A stretch of 64,000 nucleotides of DNA, taken from contig JADKGA010000002.1 in assembly GCA_016717165.1 (NCBI GenBank), forward strand, positions 558,001 through 622,000, given 5' to 3'. The notes below the pieces were generated by a model, which saw only the letters and a list, made by a program, of their open reading frames with translations, did not search any database and had not been told where the DNA came from. Shown one piece after another: positions 1 to 7,478 of the stretch. A program made the position numbers and the translations under genes. The stretch comes from Candidatus Lutibacillus vidarii (lineage in GTDB: Bacteria > Actinomycetota > Actinomycetes > Actinomycetales > Dermatophilaceae). Every line of letters starts with the position of its first letter. Position 1 is the stretch's first letter.

Positions 1-827
1 GCCATGCGCGAGAGCTGGCGGGCCGCGGAGATGAGCAACCGGGAGGTGCGCTCGAGCTCTGGGCGAAGCACTAGGGTCGGGGCAGCGACCGAGATGGCGG
101 CATATGCCTTCCCGGACAGGTCGCGCACCGGCGCCGCGACCGAGCTCATCCCGATGACCGCCTCGCCGTGGACGATCCCGACCCCGAGCCGCCGGGTGGT
201 GGCAAGGGCCTGGTCGAAGTCGGCGGCGGTCCGGATGGTCATCCGGGTGCGAGGCGGGAAGCCGGCTCGGCGGCGGGCCTCGGCGAAATCGGGGTTGAAG
301 GCCGCGATGACCTTTCCGGTGGCGGTGCAGTGGGCCGGGAAACGCCGGCCCATCGTCCCCATGACCCGCACCGAGTCCGGGCTGTCGAGGCGCTCGGCAT
401 GGACGACGTCGGCACCGTCGGCCACGCCGAGGTGGACCGTGTGCCCGGTGACGGCCCGCAGCTCGCCGAGCATGGGCAGGGCCAGCTGGCGCAGCCGGAG
501 CCTCGCCTGGGCCAGCTGGCCGAGCTCGAAGAGGTGCATGCCCAGGCGGTAGAGGCCGGACTCCGGGTTCTTCTCGGTCATCCCGCGGGAGCACAAGGTG
601 GTGAGCAGCCGGTGTGCGGTGGACTTGGCGATGCCGAGCCGGCGGGCGATATCGGAGACGCCCAGCTCGTCGTCGACCGCGAAGCACTCCAGGACGTCCA
701 GAGCGGTCGCCACGGACTTCAGTCCCTCGCCGGCGCCCCGTTCAGGGATCGGCTGCGGACGCTTGGGGGTCGTCACGCAGGAGACCGTACGCAGCACGTC
801 ACTGGTGAGGGGGAGCGTCGCGGTCAT
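1..827 (-). CDS. IclR-family transcriptional regulator (3' end beyond window)
   Basis: Reading leftwards from ATG 825-827 (GAGAGGA ribosome site six bases upstream), 275 codons stay open to the window edge. After about 35 variable residues comes an IclR helix-turn-helix (SVATALDVLECF, then SDIARRLGIAKSTAHRLL) and the ligand-binding domain (FPAHCTATGKVIAAF, AAPV, ISVAAPT). The last visible codons (LISAARQLSRMA) are where family members usually end, so only a few residues should be missing. It is divergent from a second IclR gene at 911, with 83 bp between. The effector is unknown; an aromatic acid or phenol-pathway intermediate is an inference from the neighbouring operon. Confidence 0.85.
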   Translation of the reverse strand, partial: MTATLPLTSDVLRTVSCVTTPKRPQPIPERGAGEGLKSVATALDVLECFAVDDELGVSDIARRLGIAKSTAHRLLTTLCSRGMTEKNPESGLYRLGMHLFELGQLAQARLRLRQLALPMLGELRAVTGHTVHLGVADGADVVHAERLDSPDSVRVMGTMGRRFPAHCTATGKVIAAFNPDFAEARRRAGFPPRTRMTIRTAADFDQALATTRRLGVGIVHGEAVIGMSSVAAPVRDLSGKAYAAISVAAPTLVLRPELERTSRLLISAARQLSRM

Positions 828-842
828 CGGGTCCTCTCGAGG

Positions 843-856
843 GTGACTGTTGTCAC
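843..856. promoter_or_regulatory. Inverted repeat GTGAC-N4-GTCAC between divergent iclR genes
   Basis: The 83-bp divergent spacer holds a perfect 5-bp inverted repeat with a 4-base centre (TGTT). Its position, about 16 bp before the start of the leftward regulator, fits an autoregulatory operator. IclR proteins commonly bind such short palindromes, but no experiment or second copy supports this one. Confidence 0.35.
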
Positions 857-910
857 GAGGCGGCCTTGCGGTGAATGGACAGTGGGGCCTGAGGGGACTT
901 CAATCAATCC

Positions 911-1672
911 ATGCGTTCCACTGAGCGGGACACTGCCCCATCTGTGCTGGAACGGGCCTGTTCGGTGATGGAGGCGCTCGACGCCAACCACCCGTACCTC
1001 TCGGTCTCCGAGCTGGCCCGGCGCAGCGGGCTGCCGAAGTCGACGACCCACCGACTGGTCGGCGAGCTGTGCCGGCTCGGCCTACTCGAGTCGACCCGGG
1101 ACGGGATCCGGCTCGGCTTCCGGCTGTTCGAGCTCGGCGAGCTGGTGCCGCGGCACCGCGGCCTGCGTGATGCCGCGCTGCCGTTCATGGAGGACCTCAT
1201 GGAGGCGACCCATCAGCGGGTCCACCTGGCGGTCCTCGAGGGCGTCGAGGTGGTCTACGTCCAGATCCTCGGGTCGCGGTCGGGGATGGCCATGCCGTCG
1301 CGGATCGGCGGGCGGCTGCCCGCGCATGCGACCGGAGTCGGCAAGGCCATTCTCGCGTTCTCCCCACCGTCGGTGGTCAGTGCCCGGATGGAGGCCGGCC
1401 TGCCCCGGCTGAGCCCGCGGACCATCGTCATGCCGGGGGCGCTGACCCGCGAGCTCGCGACGATCCGCGAGCAGGGCGTCGCCTACGACCGCGAGGAGTC
1501 CAGCCCGGGCATCGCCTGCGCCGCGGCCCCGGTCTTCGGCATGCACGGGGTCGTCGTCGCGGGGCTGTCGGTCTCCGGACGTACCGGGCAGATCGACGTG
1601 GAGAAGATCGCGCCCGCGGTGCGGACCGCGGCGCTGGCGCTGAGCCGCCGGCTGCGCACCCAGCCGTTCTAG
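911..1672 (+). CDS. IclR-family transcriptional regulator
   Basis: A 253-aa protein with the full IclR plan: N-terminal winged HTH (SVLERACSVMEAL; SELARRSGLPKSTTHRLVGE, about residues 10-60) and a C-terminal effector domain (LPAHATGVGKAILAF about 137-151; CAAAPVFGMHGVVVAGLSVSG near the end). It is convergent with the phenol hydroxylase reductase gene, whose stop lies 30 bp away, and divergent from another IclR gene. No Shine-Dalgarno is visible before the ATG. Proteobacterial dmp operons use the sigma-54 activator DmpR; none is seen here, so this protein or its neighbour is the best candidate for controlling the phenol operon (inference). Confidence 0.87.
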   Translation: MRSTERDTAPSVLERACSVMEALDANHPYLSVSELARRSGLPKSTTHRLVGELCRLGLLESTRDGIRLGFRLFELGELVPRHRGLRDAALPFMEDLMEATHQRVHLAVLEGVEVVYVQILGSRSGMAMPSRIGGRLPAHATGVGKAILAFSPPSVVSARMEAGLPRLSPRTIVMPGALTRELATIREQGVAYDREESSPGIACAAAPVFGMHGVVVAGLSVSGRTGQIDVEKIAPAVRTAALALSRRLRTQPF

Positions 1673-1701
1673 CGTGGGCGCGGGGCAGCGGCGAGGCCGG
1701 A

Positions 1702-2799
1702 CTAGCGCTTGATCAGCGGGCTGGCGACGCCACCGCCCTTGTCGCCGGCGTTGAAGAACTCCTCGCGGTAGATATCCCGCGGGAACAGCCGCCGCGCCAT
1801 CAAGGTCTTCAGGGCCGCCTCGACCATGAGCGGCGGGCCGCAGAGGTAGCCCTTGCAGCCCGACAAGGTGGCGTGGTCGGCGGCGATGACATCGGTGACC
1901 ATGCCGTAGCCGTACCGCTGTGGATCCTCCCCGGCGGCCTCGACCTGCTCGGCGGTCTCCTCGGACAGACACGGCCGGTAGGTGAACTGGTCGAACTCGT
2001 CGGCCAGGGCGGCGAAGAAGGCCACGTCATACAGCCATTCCCGGGAACGTGCGCCCTGGTACAAGGTGAGCTCGCCCTCGTAGGCGCCATTCTCCAGCCC
2101 GTGCCGCAGCATGGCCTTCATCGGCGCCAGGCCGGTGCCGCCAGCGACCATGATCGCGTGGTTGTCCTGGCCGGTGTGCAGGACAAACCGTCCGTAGGGG
2201 CCGGAGAGCCGCACCGCGTCCCCGACGGCCAGGTCCTTGAACACCCAGCCGTCCGTGCCGCGGCCACCGGGGACATTGCGGATGTGGAACTCCAGGCGCC
2301 GCGGCTCGCTCGGCGGGCTGGCGATCGACCAGGTGCGGTCGACCTCGGGCTGCCCGTCCGAGGCCGGCACGACGAACTTCATGTACTGGCCGGCGTTGAA
2401 GGCGATCTCGCGGTCCACCTCGACGACCATCCGCACGGTCTCCTTGGCGACCTCGGTCAGCTCGACCACGGTGCCGGTGAAGTCCCGCACGGGGTACATC
2501 TCGATGTCCTCGTCGACGTCGAGGTCGGCCTCGATGACGACATCGGAGCGCGGCTTGGCGCAGCAGGTGAGCAGCTTGCCCTCGTCGCGCTCGAAGTCCA
2601 TCAGTGCGAACGAGCTCGCCTCACCGTGGTCGACGTCCCCGTCGACGACCTCGCACTTGCACGTGGCGCAGGTGCCGTGGGTGCACGAGTGCGGCAGCCA
2701 CACGCCGGCGCGCAGGCAGGCGTCAAGGATCGACTGGTCCTCACGGCAGAGGACCTCACGGCCGATCGGCTCGATGGTGACGGTCCATTCCTGGGTCAT
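1702..2799 (-). CDS. dmpP: Phenol hydroxylase reductase component (P5), DmpP-like
   Basis: A 365-aa electron-transfer flavoprotein (DmpP is about 353 aa) that passes electrons from NADH to the diiron hydroxylase. The N-terminal plant-type [2Fe-2S] domain has Cys 39, 44, 47 and 79 (CTHGTCATCKC; LLTCC). It is followed by a ferredoxin-NADP-reductase fold with an FAD motif (RTWSIASPP), an NAD loop (MVAGGTGLAPM) and the C-terminal CGPPLMVEA signature. ATG 2797-2799 is chosen because the ferredoxin domain begins immediately after it; longer in-frame starts would add a low-complexity leader. It is the last gene of the operon, 137 bp after the dmpO-like stop, and that spacer contains a perfect stem-loop. 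Confidence 0.93.
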   Translation of the reverse strand: MTQEWTVTIEPIGREVLCREDQSILDACLRAGVWLPHSCTHGTCATCKCEVVDGDVDHGEASSFALMDFERDEGKLLTCCAKPRSDVVIEADLDVDEDIEMYPVRDFTGTVVELTEVAKETVRMVVEVDREIAFNAGQYMKFVVPASDGQPEVDRTWSIASPPSEPRRLEFHIRNVPGGRGTDGWVFKDLAVGDAVRLSGPYGRFVLHTGQDNHAIMVAGGTGLAPMKAMLRHGLENGAYEGELTLYQGARSREWLYDVAFFAALADEFDQFTYRPCLSEETAEQVEAAGEDPQRYGYGMVTDVIAADHATLSGCKGYLCGPPLMVEAALKTLMARRLFPRDIYREEFFNAGDKGGGVASPLIKR

Positions 2800-2860
2800 G
2801 GCTGCTGCTCCGGTGGGGAAAGGGGGAACGTTCGGGACAGGGGTGGGTCGGGAACAGGCC

Positions 2861-2901
2861 GTGGGGTATGCCGCGACCGTCGGCCATGCGGCATACCCCA
2901 C
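2861..2901 (-). promoter_or_regulatory. Perfect 14-bp intercistronic stem-loop between dmpO and dmpP
   Basis: GTGGGGTATGCCGC (2861-2874) pairs exactly with GCGGCATACCCCAC (2888-2901) around a 13-base loop. No U-tract follows in the direction of transcription. It may set the ratio of reductase to hydroxylase by mRNA processing, stabilisation or partial termination (inference). Confidence 0.6.
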
Positions 2902-2936
2902 CGTCCGAGGTGGTCAGGACCAGGGCGTCCCGACGC

Positions 2937-3260
2937 TCACTTCGAGGTCATCCCGATGACCGACTTGTGCCAGATGCCGAGCCCCTCGAGGGTGTCCTCG
3001 GGCTTGGGGTCCAGCGACTTTCCATGCAGCGTGAAGGTGAACTCGGTGGAGTCGCTCCAGTCCGGGTCCTCGGAGAAGAACGGGACCACTGCTGCGTTCC
3101 AGAAGTCCCCCCACGTCATCGCCTTGGGCATCGGGAAGCAGGCCGCAGCACAGAACCACGGGTTGTTCGTCCACCACATGTGGACGAGCATCGCGTCGCC
3201 GTAGAGCTCCTGGCGGGACCTGCTCGGGAACTTGTACTCGGTGATCGCCTTGACGGCCAT
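2937..3260 (-). CDS. dmpO: Phenol hydroxylase small (gamma) subunit P4, DmpO-like
   Basis: A 107-aa protein matching the DmpO/TouB-type small subunit of the soluble diiron phenol hydroxylase (DmpO is about 119 aa). It begins MAVKAITEYKF and contains the Trp/Pro-rich stretch MWWTNNPWFCAAACFP typical of this subunit, which packs against the catalytic subunit in the hydroxylase dimer. Its ATG lies one base after the TGA of the dmpN-like gene, with the ribosome site GGAGGT inside the end of that gene, so translation is coupled. The acidic C-terminal half (EDPDWSDS) is normal for the family. Confidence 0.9.
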   Translation of the reverse strand: MAVKAITEYKFPSRSRQELYGDAMLVHMWWTNNPWFCAAACFPMPKAMTWGDFWNAAVVPFFSEDPDWSDSTEFTFTLHGKSLDPKPEDTLEGLGIWHKSVIGMTSK

Positions 3261-3261
3261 G

Positions 3262-4791
3262 TCAGTTACCTCCGGTCTTCTCGGCCATGTCGTGCCAGGC
3301 CAGCCAGTTCTTGTTGTCCCTGCTGCCGAGGTACTCGCCGCCGTCGTTCGGCGTCATCTTGTACCAAGCGAGGACGTCGGGGATCGTCGCGCCACCGCAG
3401 TTGCCCTGGAAGATCTGGTGCACCGGCAGCCAGGCCTGGACGTACTTCTCGGGCTCGTGGTCGAAGATGTTCTTGCAGCCGTCCGAGCAGAAGTTGAAGT
3501 GCTCGTCCTCGAAGGTGCTCCACCGCTGGCACAGCGTCGTGGGGTCGCCCGGCTCGGTGAAGAGCATCGGAATCTGGCAGACCGTGCACAGCTCCGGCAG
3601 GCCGCGGGCGAAGTGGCGGCCGCCGGCGGCGACATTCCGCTTCTCCTTCTCCCACAGCGGCCGGTAGAGCTCGTCGAACTTGGCGTAGTTCGCCGAGAGC
3701 CACTCCATGTGCTCGTCGGTCGGGATGGAGGTGCTGAAGGCGGCGGCGTGGCTGAACTGGTAGAGGGTCCAGTACACCTGGTGGGAGAGGATCTCCTTCT
3801 CCTCGGCAGCCTGCTCGACGAACTTCGGCGGGGTGATGCCGTAGTAGGCGAGGTCGACGAAGAGGCCACCGAGCATCTGCTGCTCGAAGTACAGGTTGAA
3901 GGCCTCCTTCCAGCTCATCACCTTGCGCGGCAGCATGTAGTCGAGCATCTGGGCGATCAGCGCAGTGACGCGGTATCCGCGCCAGAACCACTTGTCGATC
4001 CAGTGCTGCACGATCGGGACGTTCTTCTCGTCCTGCTCGAGGAGGAACTTGATCGCCTCCAGGCCCAGGGTCATGTGCCGGGACTCGTCGGACTGGGCCG
4101 AGAAGCCGAAGGTCATCGTCGGCAGGTCGCCGTTGAAGGACGCACCGGACATGAAGGGCACGAACAGCAGGTTCGTCAGCAGGTACTCGAAGGAGAACCC
4201 GATGGCGATGAGGAACTCGAAGGGTCCCGAGGAGACGGCGTCGTCGAAGAACGACTTCGGCACCGAGAGGTACCAGACCCGGTCGTGCATGTGCGGGAAG
4301 CTGTGGAAGCCGTCGTAGTACTTGTTGTAGTTCGACAGCGTGTGCACCTCGGTCTGGATGTGCCGGATCTCGTCCAGGCTCTGGCACAGCGAGGCGAACC
4401 GGGGGCCCGGGCCGTTGAGGTGGCGCCCGAGGTAGGCGAAGTGCCGGTGGGCCTGGTACTCCAGCGGCGAGACACCCTGGATGAAGAGCTTCATGGCGTT
4501 GAGGTAGCTCGCGTCGGTCAGGCTCAGGTGTCCCTGGCTCTGCGCGAAGCCGTCGAGGACGGCATACAGGCGCTTGTCCTTCTCCGCCTGGTACTTGGTG
4601 TAGGCGTCCACGGTGAGGCGGAAGGGGTCCTCCCACTTGCTCCAGTCGTGGATCGTGATGCCCTCGAACTTGGTGTACGGGTAGAGCTCGTCCTCGGTGA
4701 CATAGCTGGGTGTCCAGTCGAGGTCACGGGTGAGCGCGGAGTAGCGGTCCTTCATGCTCAGCTTGCGCGGAGCCCTTGGTGCGATAGTCAT
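3262..4791 (-). CDS. dmpN: Phenol hydroxylase catalytic alpha subunit (P3), DmpN-like diiron oxygenase
   Basis: A 509-aa diiron hydroxylase large subunit (DmpN 517 aa) that converts phenols to catechols. Both iron-binding motifs are intact: Glu111 and DEIRH 140-144, then Glu202 and DESRH 235-239. The C-terminal part carries the Cys-rich YHS-like segment (CTVCQIPM, FCSDGCKNIF) found in this family. ATG 4789-4791 follows AAGAAGG and gives the usual N-terminus (SMKDRYSALTRDLDW). Dmp-type multicomponent phenol hydroxylases are best known from Proteobacteria, whereas actinobacteria more often carry two-component flavin enzymes. Base composition here matches the neighbourhood, so any transfer would be old. 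Confidence 0.95.
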   Translation of the reverse strand: MTIAPRAPRKLSMKDRYSALTRDLDWTPSYVTEDELYPYTKFEGITIHDWSKWEDPFRLTVDAYTKYQAEKDKRLYAVLDGFAQSQGHLSLTDASYLNAMKLFIQGVSPLEYQAHRHFAYLGRHLNGPGPRFASLCQSLDEIRHIQTEVHTLSNYNKYYDGFHSFPHMHDRVWYLSVPKSFFDDAVSSGPFEFLIAIGFSFEYLLTNLLFVPFMSGASFNGDLPTMTFGFSAQSDESRHMTLGLEAIKFLLEQDEKNVPIVQHWIDKWFWRGYRVTALIAQMLDYMLPRKVMSWKEAFNLYFEQQMLGGLFVDLAYYGITPPKFVEQAAEEKEILSHQVYWTLYQFSHAAAFSTSIPTDEHMEWLSANYAKFDELYRPLWEKEKRNVAAGGRHFARGLPELCTVCQIPMLFTEPGDPTTLCQRWSTFEDEHFNFCSDGCKNIFDHEPEKYVQAWLPVHQIFQGNCGGATIPDVLAWYKMTPNDGGEYLGSRDNKNWLAWHDMAEKTGGN

Positions 4792-4866
4792 AAGAAGCCT
4801 TCTTTCGTATGCCGACAGGAAGCTGAGTTGTGCGAGCGAAGCGAGCTCTGTGCCTGTGGGGGGAGG

Positions 4867-4886
4867 TGGGGGGGCGCAGCCCCCCA
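4867..4886 (-). promoter_or_regulatory. GC-only stem-loop between dmpM and dmpN
   Basis: On the transcribed strand TGGGGGG pairs with CCCCCCA around about six bases. It starts five bases after the dmpM-like stop and is followed by more C-rich sequence. Like the other intercistronic hairpins of this operon it lacks a U-tract and may protect or separate mRNA segments. Confidence 0.45.
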
Positions 4887-4890
4887 ACTG

Positions 4891-5193
4891 TCAGTGATCC
4901 CAGGCGATGACGATCTCGTCGTCATCCCATTCCTTGATGTGGCCGAAGTAGGAGATGATCGCGAGCTGGAACTCGTGGGTCTCCCATTCGCGGCCCAGGC
5001 GCTCCTCGACGGTCTCGCGACGGAGCACGAGCCGACCGGGGGAGGTGACCCGGACCAGGCCAGGCATGTGGATCACGGAAGAGTTCTCGTTGTCGGCCTC
5101 GAGGGCCTCGATGACGGCGCGGTTCTGCTCGCTCTCCTGGATGTCGACGCCAACGGGACGTTCGCCCGCGGGGATCGTTGCGGAGGTGGTCAT
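4891..5193 (-). CDS. dmpM: Phenol hydroxylase coupling/effector protein P2, DmpM-like
   Basis: A 100-aa cofactorless effector protein (DmpM about 90 aa) that docks on the hydroxylase to couple NADH use to substrate oxidation. Recognisable features are the VGVDIQESEQNRAVIEALE stretch near residues 15-33 and the C-terminal ETHEFQLAIISYFGHIKEW. ATG 5191-5193 is preceded by GAAAGGA. It lies 17 bp after the dmpL-like stop and 99 bp before dmpN, in the usual L-M-N-O-P order. Confidence 0.92.
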   Translation of the reverse strand: MTTSATIPAGERPVGVDIQESEQNRAVIEALEADNENSSVIHMPGLVRVTSPGRLVLRRETVEERLGREWETHEFQLAIISYFGHIKEWDDDEIVIAWDH

Positions 5194-5209
5194 GTCAGTC
5201 CTTTCGGGT

Positions 5210-6223
5210 TCAGCGAAGTGCCACGCCGACACCGGCGAGCTTGGTCGTGACGGCCTGCGCCGCTGCGGTCAGGGCGGCGCCTGAGCCGGCACCGACGAGG
5301 GCGTCGGCCTTGGCGGCGATCGGGGTGAGGGCGGCCACGGCGGTGGCCAGTGCTGCGCTCGCGACCTCGGCGATGGCGGCGGCGTTGGCGGCGCCATACT
5401 CGGGGTCGGCGACCCACGCCTTGTACAGCGCGTCGAACCAGCGGCGCTGGTCGGCGAACCAGGTGACCAGGTGCTGGGCAACCAGGGAGTAGGAGCCGGC
5501 GCCACCGGTGAGGGCAGCCTCGTCGAGGCTGTCGTAGAGCAGCGCGTAGATGAGCTGGTCGGTCACGTCGAGGGCAACCATGGCCTTGCCCCAGTCCCGC
5601 TCGACGAGCATCAGTTCGGTGTGCTTGCGCAGCCCCTGGAAGGCAGGCTCCTCGAGCCAGTCCTTCTTGGCGGCAGCGAGGGCCTCGGCGGTGCCGCCAC
5701 CGAAGGCGATGCCGACGCGAGAGAGGATCTGGGCGTTGCCGATCCGGTCGAAGGCGGCATACCCGAAGCACTGGGTCGTCGTGGTGCCCCACCCAAAGCG
5801 GCAGGCGTCCGCGGAGATCATCTGGCCGGCCGCCTCGTAGTGCCGGAACGGCAGGACGACATCCTGGAAGAGGCCCTTCCACGCCTCGGGGAGCCGGTCG
5901 AACATGCCGCGCTTCTCCAGGTAGCCCAGCGTGGACCCGAAGGCCTCGTGCATGTCGGCCCGGCTCGTCACATAGCCCGCGTAGTAGAACTGGCGGGGGT
6001 CGGTGAAGCTGTAGGGGTCGGTCAGCTTCAGGACGCTGTAGTCGGGGGAGTAGATGTCCTTGTCGGGCCCCCACAGCGGCCGGTAGTGGAAGTTCGTCAT
6101 CGCCTGGATGTCGATGGTGCCTTCCTCGTACCGGCTGGCGGGACGGTCCCCGTACCGGTCGATGAGGTGCTGGAAGGTCTTGCGCTGCGGTTCGATGACC
6201 TGCGTTCGCAGTTCGAATTGCAC
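5210..6223 (-). CDS. dmpL: Phenol hydroxylase beta subunit (P1), DmpL-like
   Basis: A 337-aa ferritin-like beta subunit of the phenol hydroxylase (DmpL 331 aa). It resembles the alpha subunit fold but has no diiron ligands, and forms the scaffold of the (alpha-beta-gamma)2 hydroxylase. The N-terminus MQFELRTQVIEPQRKTF and the YDSLDEAAL segment are family-typical. The last 60 residues are unusually Ala-rich (a chain of AA, AAL and AAA groups), probably a local low-complexity tail. The start is GTG 6221-6223, with AAAGGAG upstream. The gene directly follows a 147-aa unknown in the same operon. Confidence 0.93.
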   Translation of the reverse strand: MQFELRTQVIEPQRKTFQHLIDRYGDRPASRYEEGTIDIQAMTNFHYRPLWGPDKDIYSPDYSVLKLTDPYSFTDPRQFYYAGYVTSRADMHEAFGSTLGYLEKRGMFDRLPEAWKGLFQDVVLPFRHYEAAGQMISADACRFGWGTTTTQCFGYAAFDRIGNAQILSRVGIAFGGGTAEALAAAKKDWLEEPAFQGLRKHTELMLVERDWGKAMVALDVTDQLIYALLYDSLDEAALTGGAGSYSLVAQHLVTWFADQRRWFDALYKAWVADPEYGAANAAAIAEVASAALATAVAALTPIAAKADALVGAGSGAALTAAAQAVTTKLAGVGVALR

Positions 6224-6257
6224 GGCGTCTCCTTTGGGCTGGGCTGGGCGTGGTGCG

Positions 6258-6701
6258 TCAGATGTGGACGGGGTGATGCGGAAGTCCCGACTGCGTCATC
6301 AGTCGGACGAGGAGGTCAGGCAGGGCATCCGGCCCGTCCAGCTCGTGGGGCAGCTCGGCCTCGAAGCCGTCCCCCACGAGCCGGCCGTATGCCGTCCCGT
6401 CCTCGAAGGTCATCGAGACCCGCGCCGCGCGGCCCCGGTAGCCCACGGCGAAGGCGAGCTCGCTGGGGAGGGTCTCGTCGACGAGGCTGAGGCGGTCGTC
6501 GGCGTGGGCGAGCACGGCATTGGCCTCGCAGACGAGCTGCTCGGCGAGGGAGCGGATGGCGACCTGCCGGTCCGCTCCGGTCGAGGTGGCGATCCGCTGC
6601 GAGATGCGCGTCATCGGCATCGGGGCCAAGGTGTCGAGCTCGCCGAGCTGCGACTCGTCGGTCCCGACGAGCTCAGCGATCCGGAGCATGAACGGGGTCA
6701 C
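6258..6701 (-). CDS. Uncharacterised 147-aa protein of the phenol hydroxylase operon
   Basis: I do not recognise this family. GTG 6699-6701 is chosen because GAGGAGG sits just upstream; longer readings would enter low-complexity sequence. The protein is soluble, acidic and rich in Leu and Ala, with a helical N-terminal half (QVAIRSLAEQLVCEANAVL) and a C-terminal half with beta character (AFAVGYRGRAARVSMTFEDG). It has no Cys pair, membrane span or signal. It sits where Proteobacteria have dmpK, an assembly factor of about 90 aa, but is longer and shows no resemblance I can see. Its place at the head of the dmpL-P unit suggests a role in assembly or activity of the hydroxylase (inference). Confidence 0.75.
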   Translation of the reverse strand: MTPFMLRIAELVGTDESQLGELDTLAPMPMTRISQRIATSTGADRQVAIRSLAEQLVCEANAVLAHADDRLSLVDETLPSELAFAVGYRGRAARVSMTFEDGTAYGRLVGDGFEAELPHELDGPDALPDLLVRLMTQSGLPHHPVHI

Positions 6702-6786
6702 CGGGCCTCCTCGCCTTCTCGCGCCGCAGGTGGCTCCCGGGGCGTCCCTGTCATGGTCGAGGCTGGCTGCGGCGGTTCGTCGGCCC

Positions 6787-6805
6787 CGTTCCTGTCCCCG
6801 GAACG
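6787..6805. promoter_or_regulatory. Operator-like palindrome CGTTCC-N7-GGAACG (copy 2), inside phenol operon
   Basis: This is an exact copy of the half-sites and spacing found at 8827-8845 upstream of the whole operon; here the arms extend to 9 bp (CCCCGTTCC/GGAACGGGG, 6784-6808). It lies 86 bp upstream of the GTG of the 147-aa gene and downstream of a terminator-like hairpin, as expected for the control region of a second transcription unit covering 6701 down to 1702. Confidence 0.6.
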
Positions 6806-6886
6806 GGGTGGTTCCGCAGGGGAGAAGGCCGCGTTGTCGGGTCACCGTCGGTGTCGGTCCGCAGCGGTATGCCGGTCCGCGAGCAT

Positions 6887-6913
6887 GACGAAACCCCCTC
6901 CGGCACAGGCCGG
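6887..6913 (-). terminator. Weak intrinsic terminator after the glcG-like gene
   Basis: On the minus strand CCGGC-CTGT-GCCGG (6913-6900) is followed by AGGGGGTTTCGTC. The short GC stem and partial T-run resemble a weak rho-independent terminator. It would end the first phenol-operon unit (ferredoxin, dioxygenase, GlcG-like) 60-90 bp after its last stop codon. Confidence 0.4.
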
Positions 6914-6974
6914 CTCGTCCCCATGCGGAGGACGGTGGTGCGTCAGAAGGTCGGGCCGTCGGGCCGTCAGCCCG

Positions 6975-7403
6975 TCAGGCGCTCAGTGCCGCCGCGCCGG
7001 CCTCGGCGATCTCGCGGTCCTGCTCGGCGCTGCCACCGGAGACGCCGACCGCGCCGACCAGGGCGCCGTCGACCCTGAGTGGGACCCCGCCACCGAAGAC
7101 GACGAGGCGGTCGCGGTGAACGATGCCCTCGCGCAGCGCCGGCTCGCCTTCGATCATCCCGAACCACTGGTGGGTGGGGATGCCGAGGAAGGCGGCGACG
7201 GTGTACGCCTTGTCCTGGGCGATCGACCCGGACAACAGGGCCGCCCCGTCCATCCGGGCGAAGGCGACGAGGTTGCCCCCGGGGTCGGCGACGGCGACAT
7301 TGACCGGGACGCCGATCGAGGTGGCCCGGGCGATCGAGGCCTCCAGGACGAGGCGGGCACCGGCATACGTCACGGTCTGAACCGAGGTGACGGACTCACT
7401 CAT
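6975..7403 (-). CDS. GlcG/HbpS-family protein
   Basis: A 142-aa GlcG/HbpS (DUF336) domain protein. Family hallmarks are the N-terminal helix, VNVAVADPGGNLVAFARMDGA (about residues 34-54), the QDKAYTVAAF helix, and the Gly-rich GGGVPLRVDGALVGAVGVSGG that closes the fold. Relatives bind haem or act as cofactor chaperones, and genes of this type are often embedded in aromatic-degradation operons, but their job there is unsettled. ATG 7401-7403 gives a family-typical length. It is flanked upstream by a perfect 17-bp stem-loop and downstream by a 273-bp gap with terminator-like and operator-like elements. Confidence 0.85.
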   Translation of the reverse strand: MSESVTSVQTVTYAGARLVLEASIARATSIGVPVNVAVADPGGNLVAFARMDGAALLSGSIAQDKAYTVAAFLGIPTHQWFGMIEGEPALREGIVHRDRLVVFGGGVPLRVDGALVGAVGVSGGSAEQDREIAEAGAAALSA

Positions 7404-7422
7404 GGGGACTCCTCGAGAAGCG

Positions 7423-7460
7423 CCGCAGGTGGCGGCAGCGCGGGCTGCCGCCACCTGCGG
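7423..7460 (-). promoter_or_regulatory. Perfect 17-bp stem-loop between catechol dioxygenase and glcG-like genes
   Basis: CCGCAGGTGGCGGCAGC (7423-7439) pairs without mismatch with 7444-7460 around the tetraloop GCGG. No T-run follows, and the next gene starts 20 bp further on, so it is more likely an mRNA-stability or processing element than a full terminator. A 14-base piece of its left arm (GCGCCGCAGGTGGC) recurs at 6721-6734. Confidence 0.65.
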
Positions 7461-7478
7461 GTGATGAAGCGAGCGGGA

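Noticed and set aside
3232..5250. Long plus-strand frame opposite the hydroxylase alpha and coupling-protein genes
   Set aside because: Low-complexity Arg/Leu/Val product; antisense of dmpM and dmpN with intact diiron motifs.
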